From: Gleditsia sinensis
Lineage: Eukaryota; Streptophyta; Magnoliopsida; Fabales; Fabaceae
DNA length: 64,000 bases
Direction: 5' to 3'
NCBI GenBank assembly: GCA_037074535.1
Contig: CM073472.1
Coordinates: 5,139,501 to 5,203,500, forward strand
Shown: piece by piece, positions 34,286-45,014 of the stretch
How positions within the stretch are numbered: position 1 is the first letter of the stretch
How the letters are laid out: every line of letters starts with the position of its first letter
The notes under the pieces: model-generated
Database searches by the model: none
The model's input: only the letters and a program-made list of their open reading frames with translations
Told to the model about the DNA's origin: nothing
Program-made: the position numbers and the translations under genes

Positions 34286-36243
34286 TGTCTCACTGCTGTG
34301 TCCTCTCTCTATATTTATAATTATAAGATTATAACCAACTATTCCTATTAAAATATACCATGTGTCCTTACTCTATAAAATCTCAAAACATCTCTTTATT
34401 TGGCCTAATAATTGTGGGTTCTATTATTACTTCGTTCTCAAAAGCCCTCAAGATGAGTGGTGGAGGTAAAAATAAGTGATCTCTTTTCATGAAATTGTTT
34501 CCTCTTCTTTTTCTTTTCTTCGTCCTTTTTTAGCCAATAAAACTTTAATTTTATTGTTGCTTGCAAAGTTTTGGTCCAACCCACCATTTTTCATTAGTCC
34601 ATAACCTTAATTGAGCTCAAGTGAATTAATAAAATATTCAAGGCCTACTATTACTTGATCCAAATTTGTCTCTTCTTTTTTAATGATTTGGATCCAATTA
34701 AGGATAACTATTTGAGATCCAAACACTTTAGGCCAAACTGCAACTTCTTTTAAATATCTTTTGTGCAATTGGTCTATATTCATCTGGACTTCATTAATAT
34801 GTACCAACCTCCAACTCCCTAAGGCCTCAGTGAATATTTCAATAAGTATATGATTAAAATCAGGCCCAATAGAATTTAAAAAATATTCAAACCATTTCTT
34901 TGCTTTAGTCCAATTTATCCCTTCTGTTTTAAAAGCTTGGATCATACGTGTTTGAGGCCCAAACACCTCAAATCCAACCCCAATATACCCTAGATATTTT
35001 TTTTGCATGTGGCCTCTTACCAATACACATTTCCCTTTGTTGAACGGCCCTATCCAGAAATTCAACGCTGTTGCACATTCCCTAAGCCAGTTCCAGGCAA
35101 TTTTGCCTCTTTTCCAGCATCTCCTCTATTGAATGGTGTCAAATGAAGGTCATAGAACTGCAACGCATCAAGGCTCTCTCCCAAACCTATTTTAGCAGCC
35201 ACCACCTCTTTCTTCTCTGTGTCTCCTTCCAAATCACCTTCAATTCCCAACCCATCATTCCCTTCGTTGAATGGCAACCTCCCAACCTCCATTACTACTG
35301 CAGGTTCCTCAAAACCTATTCCAATAGCAACGTCCACCCCTTTTGCAGCATCCCCCTTCCATTCTTCATCTCCCTTGCTTTCTTTCTTTTTGGTTTTAGC
35401 ATATGCACTTTCTACACTTCCATCTCCTTCAAGTTCCGTCTTCTTCTCGGCTTTTGTTTCTAGTTTCGCTTGCCTCTCTCTTCTGAATTGGAGCTCACCA
35501 TCTTCATCTCCTATCTTAACTTTTATTTTCTTTTTTCCCCTTCCTTTTCGTTGACTAGCACCTTTCCAACATCCATGTTCTCTGTTGCAGCAACTATATT
35601 AAACCATACATGCGTATCCCCTTTTTCCATCGTTTGCGAGTCTTCTTCGGGACCACCCAATTCTTCTGTAAGCCGTAGCACTTTCCTTGCGTCTGTGTCT
35701 TGTTCCTCTATTTCTTCAATCGTTTCTCTTAATAATTGGTTATGGTAACAATAGATGAAATAATTCTAATCCCCTTCTTCCTCTCCCATTTTCTGCACTC
35801 TATCTGCTCTAACTTATCCCTCCGTCTTTGTTTCTGCCACCATTAGCAGCCCATAACCAACCTTACCTGCCCAATTATTTCCACCGTAACCCACTTGCTT
35901 CTGCCCCCTTGTGAGTGTTGTTGATTGAAGCAGAAAGAGCAAGAAGAGCCGGGATACTTATGCTTCTACGTTGTTTTGCAACTTAACTCCAAACAGTTTC
36001 GGCCTCACCTTATTGCCTCGTTCCCTCTCTTGCAACACTGATATATTTTTCTCCAACCCAATCTCAGACAGTTGGCTTCTCTTCATCGTCACATCTTTTG
36101 CCTTCTGCATCGTGCTCCACCACGCTTTCCTCCTTTTTGATTTAGAGCTCACTCTCTTCCCCATCCTTTCTCTCGAATTTTTGTGTTTCGTCTTTTGCTT
36201 GTTTTGCATCTTCTTCATTGTTGTCAACTTCAAGGTCCCAACC

Positions 36244-36831
36244 CTAGTTTGTCTCCCCTACACCAATTAGACACCGATAAGCGTCTTCTTTAGTTTTCTT
36301 CGTTGTCATCAATTTTCTAGCCTTAGGCTCATTTGAGCTCTTCATTCCAAGGCTCTTGACTAAACTAAGTGACATGCTTCGAATTTGTTCAATTGCACCA
36401 AAATTACACGAGAAATTCTGATCCGACGATCCTTCTTCATGTGCTAATTCACACATTCTCTTGCGCCGAGCTTCACGAACCTTCTCCAGCATGATAATCC
36501 TCTCTTTCATTTTTTGAGCACGCTCCATTAACTGTTTAAGTGTATTGACCCCCCTCATATGAACCTCAGTTTGAATCTCCTCCTTTAATTCTTTTCGAAA
36601 TGCCTCCATCAAAACATTGTCACTCACTGTCTTCAATGGTGTAAATAGTAACTCAAATTTCTCCTTGTACTCAATCACTGTTTCATCTTGCTTCAAAGCT
36701 GTCAGCGTTTCTAGCCTTCTCCTATTTTGCAAGTTTGCTATAGTTTTCGTCATTTCCAATAAGTCTTCTCTTATTTTACACATATTCTCCTCCAATCTCT
36801 CCATCCTTTCATAAATTCTAGAACTATCCAT
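36244..36831 (-). CDS. Gag-like protein of the retrotransposon
   Basis: A 195-codon open frame starting 33 bases after the 5' LTR and primer site. Residues 1-45 form a coiled coil (MERLEENMCKIREDLLEM). The middle has the retrotrans_gag signature: ALKQDETVIEYKEKFELLF, then FRKELKEEIQTEVHMRGV, then LMERAQKMKER, as in Ty3-type gag. The usual N-terminal half of the gag domain is missing and no CCHC zinc knuckle follows, so the protein is probably a remnant. Short frames further along (35958-36233, 35062-35337, 34607-35065, all minus) may be decayed continuations with no recognisable enzyme domain. Confidence 0.6.
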   Translation of the reverse strand: MDSSRIYERMERLEENMCKIREDLLEMTKTIANLQNRRRLETLTALKQDETVIEYKEKFELLFTPLKTVSDNVLMEAFRKELKEEIQTEVHMRGVNTLKQLMERAQKMKERIIMLEKVREARRKRMCELAHEEGSSDQNFSCNFGAIEQIRSMSLSLVKSLGMKSSNEPKARKLMTTKKTKEDAYRCLIGVGETN

Positions 36832-36863
36832 TATTCAAAAAGAAAACCTGCTTTTATACTATT

Positions 36864-37028
36864 TGATGGAGACCTAGATTTTTATTAGGATTTTATTAAA
36901 AAAACAAAATAAAATACTAAAATTATATTAAAAACATAAAAAAATATATAAAAAAATATAATAAAGTGAACTCTAACACTTAAAGGGGTTAGAATCTTCC
37001 TAAAACTCAATTTTCATAAGGTTTTTCA
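36864..37028 (-). repeat. 5' LTR of the gag-only retrotransposon
   Basis: The partner of 34119-34285; the two differ at many positions and by small indels, so the insertion is old. The primer binding site follows directly at 36863-36847 on the minus strand. Confidence 0.8.
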
Positions 37029-37335
37029 TGCCTTGCCCTGTGTTAATAGCAAAGGCAGTGACAAATATATGTTGAGTAACGCATTCATCAAGCACATAAA
37101 TCTTCCTAACCAGTCTTGCTGGCAACCCATTAAACCTAAAGGAGAAAACAAATTGACATAAAGGCCACAAATATTATGACTCTGCTCACCACATATTCAA
37201 AAGCCTTTACCTTGTACAAGGAATCTATGTTTTCGGAGCTGCAACAATAGTCGCTGTTGGACCAAATGGTGTCGCTCAAGTCTCGCCGGAGCACCACATT
37301 ACTGAAACTCCAACATGGACGTTTTCGGCACCACC

Positions 37336-39574
37336 CTGCAATCCTAATTGTATAATTTAAACTGTGAATTCAACTATGAAAATAATCAGTTGTTTCATAT
37401 TTTAAAATAAATTAACTTTACCTCCAACTTATATCATTTTGAATAAGGATAAGAAACTCTCTTAAATTTTATAAAACTTCAACAACAAAATTTGTCTACT
37501 TATTTTGTTTTAAATTTTTATAGATATTAATTAGATATTTTAATAATTTGTATTATTTTAAATTAAATTATTTATAAGTTTTAAAAAATGGATGAAATGT
37601 AATTTTTATTAACAGAAGAGTATAAGCTTCAGGTGAATCTACATTACTCTTATATGTTAGTGGGGATATACTGTTGTTATTTTGTTAATTTTTTAGGTCT
37701 AAATTTTCTTTTTCTTTTTCTTTAAAACGCTTTCTAAGTATTTGTGGGGCTGATGACAGGGCTAGCCCATAGAACGAAGGTCCAACTTATGTAGACAAGC
37801 CGAGAGCGAGGGAAATATGGCCCATCCACTGAGTTCATGACCCATTAGTTTGATTAGGCTAAACAAAAATTAAAAAAAAAAAATGGAAGTGAACAAAGCC
37901 TTGTAACTTTGTTTTTTCTCAAGTTTGTTTGACCTAAAATAATTAAAATTTTGAATATTGAAATTGTCAACACTGGTTTTAACCCAAAAAATAAAATAAA
38001 ATCAAGAAGTCGTTTGTAGAATTGAATATAAAATTGAGAATTGAGGGCAGCCATTCTTCTGGTAAACATACAGATAGATATATAGAAATTAATAGACTTG
38101 AAGTGGTTGCCTGGATGTTGAAGCAAAGTCGGTGGTTGTTATCTTCTAAAGCCTTGCATTTCACGTAGCTCTGACTCTGACTTCAAAACATTCTTTCGAT
38201 GCTCTTAACATTAATAAATAAATAATAATTTGTGTCTTCTTCGCGTCCAACGTCAACACATTTTCCATTTCTATAACTATAACAAGAAGGGGGTGTTGAA
38301 AATTTCACAACTCGAGACTCAAAGAGGAATCCCACTTTTTTTTTTTCTTCCTTTTTTTTCTTTTTCTGAATGAACCTCAAGAAATAGAAATATTCGTGGA
38401 ACCCGAACCTATTTTGATCGATGATATTCTCATTCCCCAATCATGGATTTTGGTTAAATATTCACTACGACGTCGTGAAGAATCCGAGGATCATGTTTGT
38501 GATGGCACAGAGTTTTAATTGATAGAAACCCGAGAGTCACATCTATTGGTTGGCCCATCAAATAGCAGGCTTACAAATTAAAGGGCAACTATGCTTGGGA
38601 ATCTAGAAACAGTCTCACTTTCTTCTGCATCTACCTAACACCTTTCTCATGAGATTCCGCTTATCATTTTGTCTTTTTACCATCCATTTTTGTCAAAAAT
38701 TTATGGTTGAGTCGATGGAACCCCAAAAGTCAAGTTATCCTAGAAGCAGTGCTTCCATTGAGTTATGAGATAACCATCCATCCCTGCCATTAATTCCACC
38801 ATACTTAAAATCCGTTCATTGGCTCACACTCCTATCCAAGTATAAAAAATCTTACCCGTAGCCTTTTTATTCAACTCGATTCTCTAACCGTAAATCAGAA
38901 TCAATGAGAAGAATGAACCAAAATAAGTGTGGAGGTGCATTGACACATCCACATCCACTTTGTGGGTGAGGCCCTCCTCAACAACTTGCACGAGAATTTG
39001 AATGGATGATAAAGCGGATATTTTTTTGTTTTGTTTACGTGATCCATGATGTTATCTGCATATCCAAGTAAGATAATCTAATCCAATACCCTACCAACAA
39101 CAACGAACACCCCACACTTCAATTTCGATTCTTATTCATTCATCTTCATCTTTTAGTACGCACAATGTGGGACTCAACTTGCACCTCCCATTCATTCATT
39201 GATCCCACAATCAATCAAAGCCTTTATTTTCCATTTCTCAATATTCTAAAAGATAAGATAAGATAAGATTTGTCCCAGATACGTTTTCCATTTGACCAGT
39301 CACGGTTTTGTAAAATCTGTATTTTCATTTCCCTTCTTTTACACCCAAAAAACCAAAAGACCAAACACCTCTCATTATAACCAGCTTCATTCCATTTGAC
39401 ACTCCAAAAACATATGCATAGAATATACTTTTACAAACCTCATTTTAACCCAGAAAGAGAAAGAGGAAAGATAACTACATAATATTAGGTTTTTTTTTTT
39501 TTAGATTATACTATAATTTTATTTAGCAACAACAAAGTCAACAACAACCAAAAAAAAAATTTATATGCCAAATG
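37336..39574. other. Intergenic DNA without a supported gene
   Basis: AT-rich sequence upstream of the pseudogene and downstream of the OXS3-like gene. The small open frames have no domains. The 3'UTR of the OXS3-like gene probably takes up the last few hundred bases. Confidence 0.5.
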
Positions 39575-40650
39575 TCAATCATCGTCTTCTTCCTCGTCGT
39601 CATGTTCTTGCAGATCTGCTAGAGAAAAACTCCTCGACTTGAAGCTCCCCAGTCGGAGCCTCATCTTGGCAGCAGCATAAGATTCAGCTACTCTGCTCTG
39701 TCGAAGCTGCACTTGATCTTCTGGTTTCTTTTCCTCTGTTAATGAGGATGAGGAGGAGGATGGGGATGATGGCGATGCCACTTTTCTAGCTTTTTCTACT
39801 CCGTAATCGTCTTCATCTTCATCCACTGGCAGAAGAGGCATGGATTTTGGGTTGGACCAGCTGTAGAAGGCCGATTTTCTGGACATCTTAGATGCAATCA
39901 GAATCCTTCTTCTCTTGTTAAATGGGTTCTCGTTCTTCTTCAAGTCCTTTACGGCGCTGATTTGGGATAAATCTGTAAATGACTTTGATTTTCCATCGAA
40001 ATGGCTCGATAATCCCCTCCTGCGTCGCTTATCCGTGTTAGAAACCATCCCAGATCAGAGTTCATTAAAATTTATGATTTTTTTTGTTCGAATAGATCTG
40101 GAAACTGAAACCCACAAATCCCAAAATTCGCTTTTGTTCTAACTCAAAAAACTTTCGCAGAACCAAGTAAAAAAAAAATTAACCAGGGTATCAAAATTTC
40201 TCCGACACAAGAAATAATTAAAGAATCTCACGTGTTTCAGAATCAAATCAATTAAGAAAAGGATGGAAAAGAAAAAGGAACAAACTTGATGGGAAGACAG
40301 TCTTCTAATGAATCCAATGATCCCAACCCCGTTCCTCCATTGAACTTGCTCTGTACCTCCTCCTCCTCTTCGTCTACATCCCCGTCCCTTTTAGGCGACA
40401 GATCGTCGTCGCTGTCATCTGGGGTTCCGATCGACGAGGAATTCCCCGACGAGTCCCCCGCGAATGCGTTGGGTGGCCCACCAATCCGATAATTGGATCC
40501 GTCTTTCTCCGGACACCCCCCTACCTCCTTCAAGAAGAGGCAAGACGGGACCCCGTGGTCTGCCGTCTCGCGGCTCGGGTGGTCTCTGCCGAATGATGGC
40601 GGCGACGATGGAACGTCGATGGAGAAAGTGGGACCCACCAAGACCTCCAT
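39575..40650 (-). CDS. OXIDATIVE STRESS 3 (OXS3)-like protein
   Basis: Two exons, complement of join(39575..40019, 40286..40650), with donor CCCATCAA/GTTTG and acceptor GACGCAG/GAGG, give 269 residues. The frame is open further upstream but only from a non-ATG codon; the ATG at 40650 gives MEVLVGPTFSIDVPSS, the typical start of the family. The core motif GNSSSIGTPDDSDDD matches the conserved SSSIGxPDDSD box that resembles an N-acetyltransferase active-site segment. Further blocks are LPIKRGLSSHFDGKSKSFTD, FNKRRRILIASK and YSWSNPKSMPLLPVDEDEDD, with an acidic C-terminus. OXS3 proteins are nuclear, chromatin-linked tolerance factors for heavy metal and oxidative stress; the reaction is unknown. 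A TATA-like stretch lies at about 41005-41022 on the minus strand. Confidence 0.85.
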
Positions 40651-41025
40651 GAGTGTCCTAATTCGGTCAGAGACGAGGAACGCTGGCACCGTTTCCAAAA
40701 GCGAAATCAAAAGAATAAAGAAAGAATGAAAACCTTGAAAGAGCGATGCAATTGAGGGGTCTACCCTTGTCCTCGTCGTCTTCTCCTTCTCTTGAGCTTC
40801 CAGGTAAGGGGGTTTGTTGTCATCAATGGGTAAAATAGCAGTTGCAGAAAGGTTGTTCAGCGAGTGGCAAAGGTCAAGACTTTAGGAGTGATGGCGTTCA
40901 TTTATTCTGTCACAGTGAGAGAAAAGACAGACGAGAGAAAAGAAAGAGATATTTCTGAGAAAAACACAGACAAATAAAAGGGGAGAGGGGGAGGGAGAGG
41001 AAATGGATTATATATAAATAGATAA
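40651..41025 (-). promoter_or_regulatory. 5'UTR and core promoter of the OXS3-like gene
   Basis: On the minus strand TATTTATATATAATCC at about 41023-41008 is a good TATA box, which would place the start near 40980 and give a leader of about 330 bases. The leader is rich in CT tracts. Confidence 0.55.
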
Positions 41026-44000
41026 TAGATGAAGGGAGAAGCCGGGCTAGAGATGACGTGGGAAGGAGAGAAACCAGAAAAGTCCGCTTATGCTTATCCT
41101 ATTTGTTTCCTTTTATTAGATCAGAACCAACACATGCTTCTTAACTCGTAGCTGGTCCCTCTCTTCTTTCCTTTCTTCCCATGCCATTTCTATTTCCCTT
41201 ATCCCATATTATTGATTGTATTGATAATAATAATAATCCCCAGATTGGGATAATTTTTCTTCTTTTATATTCAGAAGTTGTCTTTGTATTTTATATAATT
41301 ATGTCCCAGTCTATCCAAAAACTAAAAAAAGGGAAATTCGGCCAGATGCTAGTTGGCAAACTTTTGAGTCGGCTGAAGGAAGACATGAATTATGGTAGTT
41401 GTGAAATGAAGTTTCAATCCTGCAAACTCGAGTCCTGGCTGTCAAAACAAAATTTCCAACTCATAAGGCCTCAAAGTGGCAAGTCTGAATAACAGAGATA
41501 TTTGACTAAATTTGTATTCTATCTAAAACAATATCATATTGGTTGTATATAAATAAATTACTTGTTTTAAACTGGATAGGAGAAATGAAAGAAATAGTTA
41601 GAATTATACATGACCAAATTTACTTCGTTCTCTTAACTTCAATTACAGTGCACGTGATAATAACATCATAATTCAAATTTATTTAAAGAAATCATAATTT
41701 ATACAAAAAGCAACCAATAATTAGTTTTTCTTTTGGCATTAAATTACTACTATGTATGCATGCTTTTTTTTAGTACGTCATATATCTCACAATATGACTT
41801 TAAAATAAAAATTACAGTTTTGCAACTTGTACACTGTACACATAATTTAAAGTCTTAAAAATTATGTTAGTAACATTATTATGAAAAATAAAAATAAAAA
41901 AACCATTCTTTAAACTTCCAATAGCAATTGAAATTGTGGCCCATTCGTGGGTACTCGTAATTTGGAGGAAAATAGTCGTTTAAAAGAAAGAAAGAAAGTG
42001 TTTAAAGCAAAAGATACGATAGCCCACAGAATATATTGCCCGGGGGGTGAAGAAGTGATGTGACTTTTGCGCTAGTTGTTGGACGGATAACTTTTTTATA
42101 TATTTTATTTTAGTAATTATTACATTTAAAAAAGAAAAAAAATTAAGATGAGACATTCTTTTACAAATTCAATTTAATTTATAAGTATAATATGTAAAAT
42201 AATATCATAATTAATTTGAGACTAATAAATAATTACACGCCATGTGAATTAATAAAAAAGAGCAGTGATCTAAACAAGATGAATCCGAAATTGACGAACT
42301 CGAAACACAAATGTGACTGAGTGGGGGGAGAGAGAAATAAGAAATAAGCAAATTGGGTGATTGATTAGAGTAAAATAAGCAATGAAGAGGTGGGGATAAG
42401 TATAAGGGCCTGAATGGGCAATAAATAATATAGGTTGATATTGGTGGACTTTGGATTCATTGGGAGACACATATTCCAAACATGGAATTTTATAATAAGA
42501 TACTTAGGATTATTCTGATGAAAATCATGTGATTGGAGGAAATGTGAGGAGACAGACCCACCTTATCTCTTTGGATTCACTATTTCTACTTACTTTTTAA
42601 TTGAATCAATCGTCCACCAAGCAATAACAATATTATAATTCACTTACTACTTATGTACGTAAATCATGACGAATCTTAATTTGAAACATAATATTAATAG
42701 AGATTTTACATTATTTATATAAGAAATTAAATATTTATATATTTTTTATTTTTATCAGGAAATATCTCAACCAAGCGTCTCTTTTTTTCTATAAAAAATA
42801 ATAATCATATTGTCCGCTGTATATGCCAGAGATTACGAGAAGAAAAGTTCAAAATCATTAGTAAACCCATGAGCTTTAAATCCGTCATATTGTCCACTGT
42901 GATCTACATTCTCCTGCTCCAACTCCAACTTTAACTTTGTGAATTCTGCAACAATGGTAACATAACACTACTGACGAAGCGACTCAACTTTTGGAACAAA
43001 AAGGAGACACAGTTTGTGGGATTTCGATATCACCAAGGTTAGGTTCAAAGATTAACAAACGACAACTTCAACTTTGACGTAGAGTCATCTAAAGTCGCTC
43101 GCGTTACATGACAATGAAGATAAATGGCCTTTTTCCTGAGTGGATTGCTAAAGTTTTGAGTGGCCATCAATCATAACTTAACGATAACGCCTCGACATTT
43201 CATGCGGCCACCACCTCCACTATCCAAATTCCGGAGGAGCACTCAACGTTAAATAAAGTGGGTAGCTGACTAAATTTAAATTTACTATCTTGAATTGGCT
43301 GGAGTTGACCCGCTTACAATCAGAATGCAGATTCATGTAATATGAAATTAGCCTATAATAATAAATTTTGGATACTGAAAAGATTCAGTCTTACGCTCTT
43401 TTTTCTGCACCTATAAACAAGCTTATGTAGATCTCGAGGATCCCTCTTCCATCTCTGAATGATTAAAAATAAATTTAAAAAAATTTACGACCACACATGA
43501 CTTGTATATATATATTTTTATCTTTTATTGAGTCTTTACGAGGAACCCATTTTGCCAATTTTAGAAAAATGATGTGCTTTAATGAATTAGGACCCCATCC
43601 TCATATAGCAGGGTGGGTGCACCGAGGTTAGTTGAAACTTTGGAAGACGACCACAAACTCAAGGCTTTCACAGAGTCATGGCTGACCACGCAATTAATCC
43701 TATTGGGCTAACAATTTTACAATTGTGTTACAATTATGTGTGATTGTGATTGTAACGTTATACAAAAAGTATTCTACTTACTGTTAAACAACTTAACAGG
43801 AAAGTATTAGGGAATTGAATAAAGATAAGCAAGAAAACTTGGTTTGGGTGAGAAAAGCAATTAGTATGATGGAGGCAGATGCCTAACTTTGACGCAGACC
43901 CATAGGATGACGAATAGGTTATGGGCCTTCTGGGGAAATTTGTTGCGTCAACACAACACAAGTTTCAATGTCCACCTAATAATATATATCATGTGTGACT

Positions 44001-44560
44001 GAGAGGTGAAACATGGTTTGCAGAGATGGAGAAAGTTGCTGCAATTGTAAAAGCAGCCACAAATCATCTGCCATCCCGTGATTCCATTTTAAGTATTAGA
44101 GACAAAGCAGTGATCTTTTTACTAAAAACAAAAACAAAAAGATCATGGGTATAGTTATAATGGGCATTTTCCGAGCTGATTTTTTGGTTCAATTATTAAT
44201 TTATTATTGCCCTTTATCTGCCTGGATTCTAAGAATTGCCTTTGTAGTCGGGTTGGGTTGAAGTTAACAAAACGCTTTTATCTTCGAGATAATAACTCAG
44301 TAGCACTGGAACTTGGTTTAAATTGACAAAGCTATAAATCTTAGCCGCCACCTACACCTACAGATAATGATCCGTATGCATTTGATTGTAGAAAAATAAT
44401 TGACATTAAAAAAACTAGGTAACTTATTTTTCCTGTACCTCCCAGTAATTCATTGCCAGAATACATAAGTTCGATTTTGGAAAAGGCATACATAACAAGC
44501 ATATAGAACAAGCACAATTAAGGTTTCAGCGTCTACAACTTCCCCCCAGTTTCTGATGAC
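41026..44560. other. Intergenic DNA without a supported gene
   Basis: About 3.5 kb of AT-rich DNA between the OXS3-like promoter and the 3' end of the EXO70 gene. Open frames at 41181-41492 (+), 42270-42479 (-) and 43758-43961 (-) have no recognisable domain or splice context. I see no mobile element with clear ends. Confidence 0.5.
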
Positions 44561-45014
44561 TAAAAAAATTCTGTTAATCTAGACCACTAAGACCATGTAT
44601 AATAAAAAATTGTACATATAATCTAGCATATTACATCGATCCTGCCGCTACAAAGCTACTGAAAGGGAGAAGATGCAGACAAATAAATTACTCTTTAGCT
44701 AGGAATAAGACCAATGAACCTGATTTGTAAGGTCCATACTTATTAATCAAAACTTGGGGATGGCAGAAACCTCTGTGCAGGGGAGATGGGAATTCAGTTT
44801 GTCATCTCAGAAGAGAAACGAAACTCCATTTTCATGTAAATGCATCAGGCAATTGAACAGCAAAGCTCAGAAACTTGCTTCTCAGAATCTGAGAACGAAA
44901 GGTTAAATGATGCATCGCAGGGCTCACCGGAAAATTATATACAAGAACCAACCATCCACTGAGAATAGGAGAATATCAATGCCATTTCACCTTGTTAAAT
45001 ATAGGAGTTGACAA

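Larger units (their letters stand above)
34119..37028 (-). mobile_element. Gag-only (non-autonomous) LTR retrotransposon, Ty3-like
   Basis: Two diverged direct repeats border it: 34119-34285 and 36864-37028, both TG...CA. Target duplications are TGTTT at 34114-34118 and TGCCT at 37029-37033, differing by two C/T transitions. Next to the right LTR, on the minus strand at 36861-36847, TAGTATAAAAGCAGG matches the initiator-Met tRNA primer binding site (TGGTATCAGAGCAGG) at 12 of 15 positions. The interior has a gag-like frame at 36831-36244 and other short frames, but no protease, reverse transcriptase or integrase. A purine-rich tract lies beside the left LTR in element orientation. It would have needed enzymes from a relative to move. 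Confidence 0.8.
33961..37335 (-). pseudogene. Unidentified gene fragment split by an LTR retrotransposon
   Basis: On the minus strand an exon-like segment at 37335-37218 reads GWCRKRPCWSFSNVVLRRDL, then SDTIWSNSDYCCSSENIDSL. A second begins at 37135 after TTCTCCTTTAG and reads FNGLPARLVRKIYVLDECVT, then QHIFVTAFAINTG, stopping at the retrotransposon border (37028). Beyond the element, from 34118 down, the same exon resumes (LRRHQQLVVGDTKIFYKL) and runs to a stop at 33961 (DFKTKKKLQALVGLCED). The two halves match in frame if one extra G near 37036-37038 is ignored, so besides the insertion there is a frameshift. No start codon or upstream exons are seen. I do not recognise the family. It is either a truncated gene copy or the 3' end of a dead gene. 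Confidence 0.65.

Noticed and set aside
34286..34489. Extending the left LTR to a CA at 34489 beside a pyrimidine tract
   Set aside because: The right LTR has no counterpart beyond 37028, and the shorter LTR gives matching TG...CA ends and a target duplication.
40651..40710. Extension of the OXS3-like protein by 20 residues upstream
   Set aside because: The upstream frame has no ATG, and homologs start with MEVLVGP, so ATG 40650 is preferred.
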